Shown piece after piece: positions 1-10,618 of a stretch of 64,000 nt of DNA. Below the pieces are notes generated by a model that was not told the origin of the DNA, made no database searches, and worked only from the letters and a program-made list of their open reading frames with translations. The stretch's first letter is position 1; the number at the start of each line of letters is the position of its first letter. The stretch spans positions 14,599,501 to 14,663,500 of the forward strand of contig NC_088342.1 in NCBI RefSeq assembly GCF_036884655.1, given 5' to 3'. This stretch comes from Musa acuminata AAA Group (taxonomy: Eukaryota; Streptophyta; Magnoliopsida; Zingiberales; Musaceae). Position numbers and translations under genes: made by a program.

Positions 1-318
1 CTATTGCTTAAGAAAAGAGAAGGAATATATGGCTATTTATAGGGCTTCTAAACCCTAACTCCTAATAGAATTCCTACTTAAGACTCTTACTTCTAACCAA
101 CTCCTAATAGGACTCCTACTCAAGACTCCTATTCCCTTACAACTCCTAATTCTTCTATAAGAAAAAACCTCCTATATGAATGCCCCTCTCAATTAGGACT
201 CTCCTAGCTGGAGTCCTAACAGAATGTCCCTCTTAATTAGGACTCTCCTAGCTAGAGTCCTAACAGTTTTACATGAATGTCCCTCTCAATTAGGACTCTC
301 CAAGCTAGAGTCCTAACA
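1..318 (-). mobile_element. Gypsy-F LTR, partial, cut by the window edge
   Basis: This is the outer end of a Ty3/gypsy LTR in reverse orientation. It matches the LTRs of gypsy-A (28450-28885) and gypsy-E (36410-36838), including the reverse-strand TATA region near 33-42 and three copies of a roughly 42-bp unit each ending in CTAACA. It ends in CTAACA at 318 and is not followed by the polypyrimidine stretch seen inside gypsy-E. So 318 is an outer boundary, and the rest of the element, if it is not a solo LTR, lies to the left of the window. It sits in the leader of copia C1. The repeat units resemble gypsy-A more than gypsy-E. Confidence 0.8.
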
Positions 319-1767
319 CCCCCCGCCCCCCCCCCCCCACAAGGGCGGCCGCCCGGTGGGACAACACCGCCTGCAGGCATTGCCCTGCCGGCAGAACCGC
401 CCGCGGAGGCGGCGGCGCCTGCGGGGGCACTCACCTGCAGTGGCAGCGCCGCTAGCGGGCGTGCCGCCTGCAGGCGAGGGCAGTGCCCTCGCCCCGCCGC
501 ACAGGCCGCCGCCAGTAGGGTGGCGGCGGCAACAGCAGTAGAGGGAATTAGGGTTTTGGGCAAAAGGATAGTTTTGCCCTTGTGAATTTGAGAAATTTCA
601 GTTTCTATCTTTTGTTCAAATTATGAAAATACCCTTAGGAATTGAGAAATTCCCTACATGTCCTTGATTTCATAAAATATTAATTAATTAAAAGGTTTAG
701 TTGATTAGTATTTTTATTATTATCTAGTAGTCCTACATGATGATGATTATTTATACATGTGATGTATGATGTGTGGACGGATGATCATGGACCGTGTGAT
801 GTGTGTACTTGTGATTATTATTATTGAGGTCTGCGAGCCTCATTTATATTTCTCGTTTATTGTCGGGCCTGCGTGCATATGATTAAGTTGTAATCACATG
901 AGGAGGCACAGCGGGAGCGTGGATGCGATAACGGGACCCACGAGACGGATGATCGTGATGCATGAAGATGCATCAAGATGTCGACGGAACCGACGAGGAT
1001 GAGATGGACGATCACAGGGCATCGAGATGCACCGTTGCACACATAGATCTTGATGTGAGTGATTAGGCCTACTGGCTCGGGCCTAATCATATTAGGTTGT
1101 GGTCCATGATCATCTGGTGTGATTGCTTATACACATACTAGATATGTATATATATTTGCATGCGATATAGATATATATTAAATATGTATATGTGTGACAT
1201 GTCATATTAGGAGACCAAATCATAGAAACATCTCTCGATAATATTAAGTCGGTAAACCGATTCCCGATGTAGGTTGAGTTGGTCGAGTCCCTCGAGACTC
1301 ACCTATATCGCGATTTGCTATCTTGCTTACGACATAGAGATGTCACCAGTGACTTGAGGGCATGGTATGCTTGGTCGAGTCCCTCGAGGGTATATCATCA
1401 AATCAGACTCATCTTGTAACGAATGTGTTGACTTAACCGAGCATCATGGTTGGTCGAGTCCCTCGAGGCCATGATGATTCGGAGGCCAAACAGGACGGGA
1501 ATCACAAGGAGTTGTGATCGGCAAGAGTTGCCTACCTTTTAGGCTTAGTGTGATTAGTCGAGTCCCTCGAGGTTACACTAAGACGCTGATTGGATCCTGA
1601 TCCTGACTAGAAGTCTGCCGGAGACTTCCGTTTCACGTGCTGAGGGTGTCGCGTGACTCGTTAGTAAAATAGTGGGAACATATTAAGATAGAAGTCCATA
1701 TCTTGATAGTTTATTTCTTGCAAAATCTGCATGTTATTCATTTCTTCTGCATCTTTATTTTCAGAAA
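319..1767 (+). other. 5' leader of copia C1
   Basis: A non-coding leader between the lost 5' LTR and the gag start. The first part (319-545) is very GC-rich and starts with a long C tract. It holds a strong inverted repeat near 473-492 (GAGGGCAGTGCCCTC). Positions 1200-1600 carry four hairpin-forming motifs, listed separately. The same leader, reversed, lies at 23566-24917 in C2. Open frames across the GC-rich part on both strands look like compositional accidents. Confidence 0.75.
1271..1582 (+). promoter_or_regulatory. Four conserved-core hairpins in the C1 leader
   Basis: The core GGTCGAGTCCCTCGAG occurs at 1281-1296, 1373-1388, 1452-1467 and, with its first base changed, 1556-1571. Within it TCGAG pairs with CTCGA around a TCC loop. 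Each core is bracketed by a different pair of complementary arms: 1271-1279 with 1297-1304, 1362-1370 with 1390-1398, 1443-1449 with 1469-1475, and 1544-1551 with 1575-1582. All four are in the transcribed leader 200-500 bases before gag. Function is unknown; genomic RNA packaging or dimerisation is my inference. Confidence 0.6.
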
Positions 1768-1947
1768 ATGTCGCTTTCAAATCCCTTACGTGGCATACTT
1801 GATGTCAACCGACTCACTGGTCCAAATTATACGGATTGGCTCCGTAACTTGAGAATTGTTCTCACAGCGGAGAAAATCGTGTACGTCCTTGATATAGTGA
1901 TGCCTACGCCCAAAGAAGGGGCAAACGAGGATGAGATCGCTCGCTAC
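1768..1947 (+). pseudogene. Copia C1 gag, N-terminal piece
   Basis: The first 60 codons of the Gag polyprotein, starting MSLSNPLRGILDV. The start is supported by the identical start of the C2 copy (23565 on the minus strand). It contains the usual copia Gag opening (LTGPNYTDWLRNLRIVL). The frame stops in element B, whose insertion duplicated GCTAC (1943-1947 and 9880-9884); gag resumes in frame at 9885. Confidence 0.9.
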
Positions 1948-4049
1948 TGTTAGGATCAAGAGCACTAAGTGGGGGGGGGGGGGTGAATTAGTGCGGCGGA
2001 AAACCTTCTACGATTAAAATCGAAAACTACGTTCGTTCGATAGAAGTGATTTTGGTAAGAAAACCGATTGTAAATTACTTCAACTTTTGACTAGTAGGGA
2101 TGCAGCAAAGATATGAATGCAGTTTGCAGTTATGATGGAAATCAAAATATAAGTGCAAACTGAAATACGATATTCGTATGATAAAAGCTATTTTGGTATA
2201 AAAGCTGATTTGTAAACCACTTTAACTTGAGATAAGGCGAGATGCAGTTAAAGCAAAGATATAAAGGTAGTTTGCAGTTATAATGGAAATCATAACGTAA
2301 GCGTAAATTGAAATACGACGTTCGTACGATAAAACTGATTTGCGTCTTAAACCCCGATTCGAAAAGCACTGAACTTTGAAACACGTTCGTAAAAACACAG
2401 AAGGCAGTAAGCTATTGAGGAGGTTTGCAGTAAAGATAAGATGCTCAAAGTAAATGCAAACCGAGATTTAGAGTGGTTCGATCAATCTTGACCTACTCCA
2501 CTTTTGGCTTCCTCCACCGACGAGGTCACTGACGTCAACTAGAGGCCTTCCTTTAATAGGCGAAGGCCAACCACCCTTTTACAGTTTCACTCCTTTTGAC
2601 GGGCTTAGGAGACAACCCTTACAGAATTTTCTCTCCTCTCTTTACAACTCAGAACATGGAAGAACAGATGGAGAAGAACTTTTGTCCTTTACAACAATTT
2701 TGAGCTCTAAGAATCACAGAAAAGGATCAAGATTTCGGTGTAAGTTCATGCCCTTTCAGTGCTGAATGGGTGGGGTATTTATAGGCCCCAACCCAGTTCA
2801 AATTTGGAGCTCAAAACTGTCAATTCCCGAAATTCCGGGATCAGGCGGTTGCACCTCCTGACTGGAGCGGTTGCACCGCCTGGCAGAGCTCGAAGACTGA
2901 GCCTCTGGGCGGTGCTACCTCCTGTCAGGGGCGGTTGCATCTCCTGCCAGAGCTCGAAGACCGAGCTCAGGCGGTTGCACCTCCTGACTGAGGCGGTTGC
3001 ATCGCCTAGTAGAGCTCGAAGACTGAGCTCAAGCGGTGCCACCTCTTGTCAGGGGAGGTTGCACCGCCCAGTCTCGCTCGGAGACTAAGCCCCAGGCGGT
3101 GCCACCACCTGGCTAGAGCGGTTGCACCTCCTAGTCTTGCTCGCAGACTGAGCCCAGGCGGTGCAACATCCTGCCTTGGGCGGTTCAACCGCTTGGCAAA
3201 AATCAGGGTCCGAATGGGTTGATCCATTTGGCCCAATTTGGGTTTTTCAGGGGCCCAATTGACCCAAGATTAAGTTAATTGGATCACCTCCTATTTCCAA
3301 CTTAATCAATGTGCTAACTACGATTTTTCCTAATACATTTACTGCAACTTGCTCCGGTGCGTCAATCGCTTCTTCCGGCGAGCTTCCGGCGAACTTCCGT
3401 CGATCATCCGATGAACCCTCAGTGATGCTCCTACGGACTTCCGGCAAACTCCTGGACTTGCGACGATTCACTTGGCGAGTTCCGACGAGCTTCTTTGGCA
3501 AGCTAATGGACTTCTCGGATTTGTTCCCGCAGAACCTCCGACGACTGTCCGAACTTCCGTCGAACTCTCGAACTCCCAACGTGATCATTGTCTTGACTCC
3601 AGCGCAACTCCTGCTGCATGTCTCACTTTCATCATAGTTAATCCTGCACACTTAAAACAAAACTTCGATCGAGACAATTAATCCTAAGCATTTAACCAAG
3701 TTGTCCGGCATGTCATTGGTCCCTCGACGCTTCGTCTGATTCTTCGGCGCATCGTCCTCTCCTGCAGCCTATTGCCCAATCGGCCAGTTGACTCCGCAAC
3801 TCCAATATCCTTGGCACAATACCTGCTCTTCTTGGCCCGATGCCCGAGTCCACGGCTAGAAGCCTTTTGTCGATACGTCGACCGATCCACCGGCCCGACG
3901 TCCAATCTTCTGACATGTTCCTCTGGCACAACATGATTTTCCTGCTTTAATTGTCTCATCCTGATCGAAGCATCCTACGTCACTCAAAACGCAGATTAAA
4001 TAATAAACATATGTCAAGTGGTTTCATCATCAAAATACGAGATTCAACA
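1948..4049 (-). repeat. Element B 3' LTR (2.1 kb)
   Basis: Starts TGTTAGG and ends TTCAACA. Reading the minus strand, a TATA box (TATAAATA, reverse of 2776-2783) marks the U3/R border. A GC-rich array of imperfect palindromes (about 2841-3205) lies just upstream of it. A run of 13 G lies at 1971-1983 close to the U5 end. It is about 90 bp longer than the 5' LTR, partly from an insertion near 3315-3370 and partly from a longer palindrome array. Several open frames of 70-130 codons here are not conserved and are not genes. Confidence 0.9.
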
Positions 4050-6857
4050 ATCTCCCCCTTTTTGATGATGACAACTACTTGATGACGGAGTTAACCTTAA
4101 CTCCCGGAGTGTAAACAAACTCCCCCTATCAATATGCCATATTGATAGAATCTTGAATTCAAACTGAATTCAAGTCATTGCAATATTCATCATGAATACT
4201 TGCAACACGTCATCATGAACTTATGCATAAACTTATGCATAACATGTCATGTCATCAACATACTTCTCCCCCTTTGTAATCAACAAAAAGGAGAAGTACC
4301 ACAATCAAGTGTTTGTGATATTGGTTCAACTCATTGCATGAAAAACATAATATCAAGTTTTATCATCATGCAGTTTTGAAGCCAGAAAATTTAGCAAATG
4401 TTACATCATGCTTAGAATATTCAAGCTATCAAGTTTTAGATATGCAAGTTTTACAGCATACAAGATAGCACTTTTAGAACATGCAAGCTAGCAATGTTAC
4501 AACATTTTAGAACTTGCAAGCTAGCAATTTAGAGATGTTCAAGAAGGCAACTCTTGCTTCTTGAAATATGCAAGTTGCAAGCTAGCAAATTTTTACGATA
4601 TGCAAGTTTTGCTTCTTGAGATAGGCAAGATAGCACTTTTGCAATTTTTGTTTGGCAAGCTTGTGATGTTCAAGATAACAAGCTCTTTCTTCTCTTTTGA
4701 GAAGTGTCATTTTTGCTTTCTTTGCAAAGTGCAAGCTAGCAAAATGCCAAACTAGCAAGAGATAATGTTTTACATGAGGCAAGCAAACAATTTGGTAAGT
4801 GTTACATTTGCATCTTCTCTTTAGAGGAGTGTAATTTTTGCTTTCATCTTGAATTGTGTAAGCTAGCTAGTTTGCCTCTTTTCATGATGTCCACACTAGA
4901 AATTCTTGCTCCCCCTTTGTCATTGTCAAAAGGAAGGGAAGACCCTTTTTTCAATTTTCATATTATGGCAAAGGTAAGTATCAATTTTATTTGTGCATCA
5001 TTATATATTCAAATTAAAACATACACAATTTCAAAAGCCTTATTTTTCATGCACGATACCGAAAAATAAATCAATCATCATTAATGGGTATATCATACAT
5101 GATACTCAAACATTAAAATTTTTAAGCATTTATCAACATGTTGATCATGATACCAAACATTCATCATTTAAAGCATTCATGATACATATCATATGCAATA
5201 CATCATGTACATCATTGTCATAAGTATTGCATGCATCATTTCAAATTCATGAATATTTCATCATTGCATGCATCTTGCCAAATCATAAAATATACAATCA
5301 TCATTAATGCATGATTCCTAATCATCATTTATTTTGCAACATGATGGTACCAAATTTGTCAAATTACATCCTACCATACATGATCGAAACTTCTTATTTG
5401 TATACATCAAAACAAATTAATGAATATTTCATTTATTCTTATTATCACATGAAGCGTACAAGACAACAATGCAAAGAAATCATGTCATGAAGAATATCAA
5501 TGTGAAAATTCAGCAAAGATCACATGATACAATCGCAAAGCATGATATAATTATGCGATATATCATGAGATGATAATTTATCATATCAATGAAAGATATC
5601 AATGAGGATCAATCCGTGAATACCAAATATATGATTCATGGTTCATTAAAATTCTTCTTAACAAGTTCACGATCAAGATTCATATAATTCTTAATAAAGC
5701 AAATTGATGTACAATCATCACACAAGACATACAAGGCAAAGAAATCTTGTTATTTCTATATTATGAAATATATGATATCAAGGCTCATGATTCATTTGAA
5801 AAGATATAGTACAAAGAGCAACTTGAAACATTCTTATCAAGATCACATTTTAAAATATTCCAAGTATCAAGATATCAATATGACACTTCATTGAATTCTG
5901 AGAAATCAAAAGACAAGTTACATTTCATTTGAAGAATTTCTTTTTGATAAATGTAGGGAGCATAATGAACGATCTTGATTTATAAAGAACTTCATATTAT
6001 AATTATCAAGATCATGATTTTAATAATCAATTTCTTTAGCAAAGAATCACAAAAGCACTTTATTTTTACATAAGAAATCTCATTGTATTATGATTTATAA
6101 ATTATTTCTCTACACATGAATCATAGGAGATATGTATGTGAAACAAATCTTTGCAAGTAAAAACACTATCATTCATATTTCAAGATGGAATTTATAAGCA
6201 GGAATCATTTCAGAAAAATATTTTTCATATAATAAGTGTATGAGAAAATCCGATTGTTAGGATACCAATTGTTAAGTGAATCCGAAAATGAAATTAACAC
6301 TTTCATGCATTCGGACAAGATTTTGCTATAGATTTTCAAGTTCAATCATGAAGATAAAACATGCTCATGATCATAAAAATTTATGTATCCAAAACATATA
6401 ATTTCCAACATGTTATTAAGGCATGTAATAGTGTAAAATCATCATGGCAATTAAGTGATTTGAACATTGAATCAAGAAAGTCCGAAAAATAATCTTAACA
6501 AGTTCATGCATTCGAGCACATTTTTGCCATAGTTTTCAAATATACTCATGAAAATAACACATGCTTATCATCAGCTTAAAATCTCATGCATAATTTCATC
6601 ATTATGCATTTCTTCAAATCAAACAAGATTTTTAATCAAAATCGAGAAATAATAATGGAAATCAACGTAATACACATTATTACTTCTTAACCATGATTTT
6701 ATATTTTCAATCAAGATCATTTTATTTTTTTATCATAAAATATGCAATATTATCATTTTCGAAATTACTTAGCATGATCATATTTTTTTTAAAAAAAAAC
6801 ATATAATTTTTAAGAAAATTAATTCTAAACTAAAAGAGAAAATACATCATGAAAGCA
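4050..6857 (-). other. AT-rich non-coding interior of element B, in place of pol
   Basis: About 2.8 kb between gag and the 3' LTR with no recognisable protease, integrase, RT or RNase H on either strand. It contains degenerate repeats of CAAGCTAGCA-type words at about 4430-4880 and a tandem-like duplication of about 90 bp (near 6286-6375 and 6480-6570). It is rich in ATCATG words. The purine tract for plus-strand priming is at its left edge. Confidence 0.75.
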
Positions 6858-7817
6858 TCAAGTAATTTCAAAATAAATTAGGGGGATTTCGATTACCTCA
6901 TCATTGAAAGCGATTAAGGCGTAGTTTGCCACCTTGCCTTTCTTGATTTTCTCCTCGTCTTCGGAGGAGCTCGATTTATCCCACTTTGTTTTCTTCTTCT
7001 TTGGCCTCTTTCTTCGTTCAAGTTTATTATTTATTTTAGATTTTTGTTTAATAAACTTATTAAGATTTAGTGTTCGAAGTTCAAGTTCATCATTGTCCTC
7101 ATCACTTGAGTCATCGCTCAAGTGGTATTCATTTGTCCGGAGTTCCAAATCCTTTTTATTCTTTGGAAGGTGATTTTGTTCATCATGTTCATCATGTGCA
7201 TTGTGCACCATTTCATATGTTATCAATGAACCAATTAGTTCTTCAAGTGGTAAGTTGTTTAGGTTTTTAGCTTCTTGTATTGCAGTTACTTTTGAATCCC
7301 ACTTCTTAGAAAGAGAACGCAAAATCTTGTTTACGAGTTCAAAATCCGAAAAATATTTTCCAAGAGCTCTTAAACTATTGACGACATCCGTGAAACGGGT
7401 GTACATATCGCCTATAGTCTCGCTTGGTTGCATTCGAAAAAGCTCAAAATCATGCAATAAAATGTTAACTTTTGAGTCTTTGACTCTACTAGTTCCCTCG
7501 TGCGTGATTTCAAGTGTTCGCCAAATGTCAAAAGCCGTTTCGCACGTAGAAATCCGATTGAACTCATTTTTGTCCAAAGCACAAAATAAGGCATTCATAG
7601 CCTTTTCGTTTAAAGAAAAATACTTCTTCTCCAAATCCGACCATTCGTTCATCGGTTTAGAGGGAAGTTGAAAATTGTTTTCAATGATATTCCATAAATC
7701 CAAATTCATAGAAATCAAGAAAACTCTCATTCGAGTTTTCCAATAAGTGTAGTCCAATCCGTTAAACAACGGTGGACGAAAAACCGATAAGCCCTCTTGA
7801 AAGCCATGAAGAGCCAT
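6858..7817 (-). CDS. gag: Gag of element B, 319 aa, without zinc knuckle
   Basis: An open frame of 319 codons starting MALHGFQEGLSVFRPPLF, 37 bases inside the primer site. Residues about 20-190 match the copia Gag domain (YWKTRMRVFL, then EITHEGTSRVKDSKV and PLEELIGSLITYEM). Capsid-type Gag packages element RNA into particles in the cytoplasm. Element D's homologous Gag continues through two CCHC knuckles. Here the tract between NNKLE and SSSSEDEE lacks the first knuckle entirely, and the protein ends soon after (VANYALIAFNDE). The C-terminus is basic (KRPKKKKTK), which might substitute for RNA binding. The frame is intact although the element has no pol. Confidence 0.85.
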   Translation of the reverse strand: MALHGFQEGLSVFRPPLFNGLDYTYWKTRMRVFLISMNLDLWNIIENNFQLPSKPMNEWSDLEKKYFSLNEKAMNALFCALDKNEFNRISTCETAFDIWRTLEITHEGTSRVKDSKVNILLHDFELFRMQPSETIGDMYTRFTDVVNSLRALGKYFSDFELVNKILRSLSKKWDSKVTAIQEAKNLNNLPLEELIGSLITYEMVHNAHDEHDEQNHLPKNKKDLELRTNEYHLSDDSSDEDNDELELRTLNLNKFIKQKSKINNKLERRKRPKKKKTKWDKSSSSEDEEKIKKGKVANYALIAFNDEVIEIPLIYFEIT

Positions 7818-7853
7818 TTCTCTCGGGTGTAAATCCGAAATGAGAAAAACCGG

Positions 7854-7865
7854 GCTCTGATACCA
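7854..7865 (-). other. Primer binding site of element B
   Basis: Reversed, this reads TGGTATCAGAGC, the complement of the 3' end of plant initiator tRNA-Met. It sits two bases inside the 5' LTR and fixes the orientation as minus. Confidence 0.9.
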
Positions 7866-7867
7866 AT

Positions 7868-9879
7868 TGTTAGGATCAAGAGCACTAAGAGGGGGGGGTG
7901 AATTAGTGCATCGGAAAACCTTCTGCGATTAAAATCGAAAACTACGTTCGTTCAATAGAAGTAATTTTGGTAAGAAAACCGATTCGTAAATCACTTCAAC
8001 TTTTGACTAGGAGAGATGCAGCAAAGATATGAACGCAGTTTGCATTCATGATGGAAATCAGAATATAAGTGCAAACTGAAATACGATGTTCGTACGATAA
8101 AAGCTATTTCGATATAAAAGCTGATTCGTAAACCACTTTAACTTGAGATAAGGTGAGATGCAGTTAAAGCAAAGATATAAAGGCAGTTTGCAGTTATAAT
8201 GGAAATCAGAATGTAAGCGCAAACTGAAATATGATGTTCGTACGATAAAACTGATTTGCGTCTTAAACCCCGATTCGGAAAGCACTGAACTTTGAAACAC
8301 GTTCATAAAAACACAGAAGGCAGTAAGCTATTGAGGAGGTTTGCAGTAAAGATAAGATGCTCAAAGTAAATGCAAATCAAGATTTAGAGTGGTTCGGTCA
8401 ATCTTGACCTACTCCACTTTCGGCTTCCTCCACCGACGAGGTCATCGACGTCAACTAGAGGCCTTCCTTCAATAGGCGAAGGCCAACCACCCTTTTACAG
8501 TTTCACTCCTTTTGACAGGCTTAGGAGACAACCCTTACAGAATTTTCTCTCCTCTCTTTACAACTCAGAACTTGGAAGAACAGAGGGAGAAGAACTTTTG
8601 GCCTTTACAACAATTTTGAGCTTTAAGAATCACAGAAAAGGATCAAGATTTCGGTGTGAGTTCATGCCCTTTCAGTGCTGAATGGGTGGGGTATTTATAG
8701 GCCCCAACCCAGTTCAAATTTGGAGCTCAAAACTGTCAATTCCCGGAATTCCGGGATCAAGCGGTTGCACCTCCTGACTGGAGCGGTTGCACCGCCTGGC
8801 AGAGCTCGAAGACTAAGCCTCTGGGCGGTGCTACCTCCTGTCAGGGGCGGTTGCACCTCCTGACTGAGTCGGTTGCACCGCCTGGCAGAGCTCGAAGACT
8901 GAGCTCAGGCGGTGCCACCTCCTGTCAGGGGAGGTTGCACCACCCAGTCTCACTTGGAGACTGAGCCCCGGGCGGTGCCACCGCCTGGCTGGAGAGGTTG
9001 CACCTCCCAGTCTCGCTCGGAGACTGAGCCCAGGCGGTGCAACCTCTTGCCTTGGGCGGTTCAATCGCCTGGCATAAATCAGGGTCCGAATGGGTTGATC
9101 CATTCGGCCTAATTTGGGTTTTTCAGGGGCCCAATTGCCCCAAGATTAAGTTAATGGGATCACCTCCCATTTCCAACTTAATCAATGTGCTAACTCCCAT
9201 TCTTCCGGCGAGCTTCCGGCGAACTTTCGTCGATCATCCGATGAACCCTCGGTGATGCTCCTGCGGACTTCCGTCAAACTCCTGGACTTGCAATGATTCA
9301 CTTGGCGAGTTCCGACGAGCTTCTTTGGCAAGCTTATAGACTTCTCGGATTTGTTCCTGCAGAACCTCCGACGATTGTCCGAACTTCCGTCGAACTCTCG
9401 AACTCCCAACGTGATCATTGTTTTGACTCCGGCACAACTCCTGCTGCATGTCTCACTTTCATCGTAGTTAATCCTACACACTTAAAACAAAACTTCGATT
9501 GAGACAATTAATCCTAAGCATTTAACCAAGTTGTCCGGCATGTCATTGGTCCCTCGATGCTTCGTCTGATTCTTCGGCGTATCGTCCTCTCCTGCAGCCT
9601 ATTGCCCAATCGGCCAGTTGACTCTGCAACTCCGATATCCTTGGCACAATACCTGCTCTTCTTGGCCCGATGCCCGAGTCCACGGCACGAAGCCTCCTGT
9701 CGATACGTCGACCGATCCACCGGCCCGACGTCCAATCTTTTGACATGTTCCTCCGGCACAACATGATTTTCCTGCTTTAATTGTCTCATCCTGATCGAAG
9801 CATCCTGCATCACTCAAAACACAAATTAAATCATAAACATATATCAAGTGGTTTCATCATCAAAATACGAGATTCAACA
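7868..9879 (-). repeat. Element B 5' LTR (2.0 kb)
   Basis: The partner of 1948-4049, with the same ends. TATA box is the reverse of 8692-8699, the palindrome array is at about 8757-9075, and a run of 8 G lies near its left end. Comparison by eye shows scattered substitutions plus length changes in the array and the G run, so the insertion is old enough to have diverged. Confidence 0.9.
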
Positions 9880-9884
9880 GCTAC

Positions 9885-10618
9885 GTGAAGTACATTGATG
9901 ACTCCACTCTTGCTCAGTGCTATATGTTGGGCTCTATGACTCCTGAATTACAGAGACAACATGAAAAGATGGATGCCAGATCCATTCTCCTACATGTCCG
10001 CAAATTGTTTGAGGAACAGGGAAGGACTCAGCGATATGAGATATCCAAGAGCCTCTTCCGCGCTAGGATGACTAAGGGGACACCGGTTCAGAACCATGTC
10101 CTAAAGATGATTGAGTGGATAGAGAAACTCACAGGTCTAAGAATGGTCCTAAAGGATAACTTGTGTGTGGACATTGTGCTTCAGTCCCTACCAGATTCCT
10201 TTTCACGGTTCATAATGAATTTTAATATAAACAAGCTTGAGGTGACTCTCCCAGAGCTCCTCAATATGTTGAGGGAGGCAGAGAGTACTATTAAGAAACA
10301 GAAGCCAGTTCTCTACACTAGTGAGACCAAAAAGAAAAGGAAAGCAGAAAGGTCCCTTAAGAAGGGAAAGGGCAAGGGCAAACCAAGTAAAGCAAAGGTT
10401 GCTAAGAAAGACCCAGCAAAGGACAAAGGCCAGTGCTTCCACTGTGGTAAAGATAGGCACTGGAAGAGAAACTGCAAAGAGTACCTTGCAGAAAGGGCGA
10501 AACAAAAGATTGATGAAGCTTCAGGTACATTCATGATCAGTCTCCATTTGTCAGACTCTTATGATAACACATGGGTATTGGATACCGGTAGTGCTTATCA
10601 TATATGTAATTCGTTGTA
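9885..10618 (+). pseudogene. Copia C1 gag continued, zinc knuckle and protease start
   Basis: Resumes Gag exactly after the element B duplication ([20 protein letters not shown]) and runs 244 codons. It includes the core ([20 protein letters not shown]), a basic stretch, a CCHC knuckle ([14 protein letters not shown]) and the aspartic protease motif ([11 protein letters not shown]). It ends at a premature TAG at 10617; the polyprotein frame continues beyond in C1 as VLARPRRLERGEMDL. The knuckle has Asp-Arg where Gly is usual. Confidence 0.88.

Larger units (their letters stand above)
1948..9879 (-). mobile_element. Element B: gag-only SIRE/Maximus-like LTR retrotransposon
   Basis: A structurally complete LTR element flanked by a perfect 5-bp duplication, GCTAC. 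Order on the minus strand: 5' LTR (7868-9879), primer site matching initiator tRNA-Met (7854-7865 reversed), gag (7817-6858), about 2.8 kb of AT-rich DNA with no pol homology, a purine tract (AAAAGGGGGAGAT reversed, just right of 4049), and 3' LTR (1948-4049). Protease, integrase, RT and RNase H are absent, so it must have moved with enzymes supplied by another element. This is the layout of non-autonomous TR-GAG elements. The related autonomous-type copy in the window is D. Confidence 0.9.

Noticed and set aside
252..585. Overlapping Ala/Pro/Gly-rich open frames on both strands
   Set aside because: They come from the GC-rich leader of C1; composition explains the lack of stops, and no homology is visible.
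1281..1571. GGTCGAGTCC motifs as tRNA-type B boxes (Pol III promoter) or tRNA fragments
   Set aside because: One base short of the GGTTCGANTCC consensus, no matching A box or cloverleaf, and the hairpin explanation accounts for the flanking arms as well.
1271..1582. CRISPR-like array from four regularly spaced motifs
   Set aside because: Plant nuclear context, short partly palindromic cores, unequal spacing, and location in a retrotransposon leader.
3006..3651. Several 70-130-codon frames in the element B LTR (also near 8831-9481)
   Set aside because: They lie in U3 of an LTR, are not conserved between the two LTRs, and follow the repeat array.
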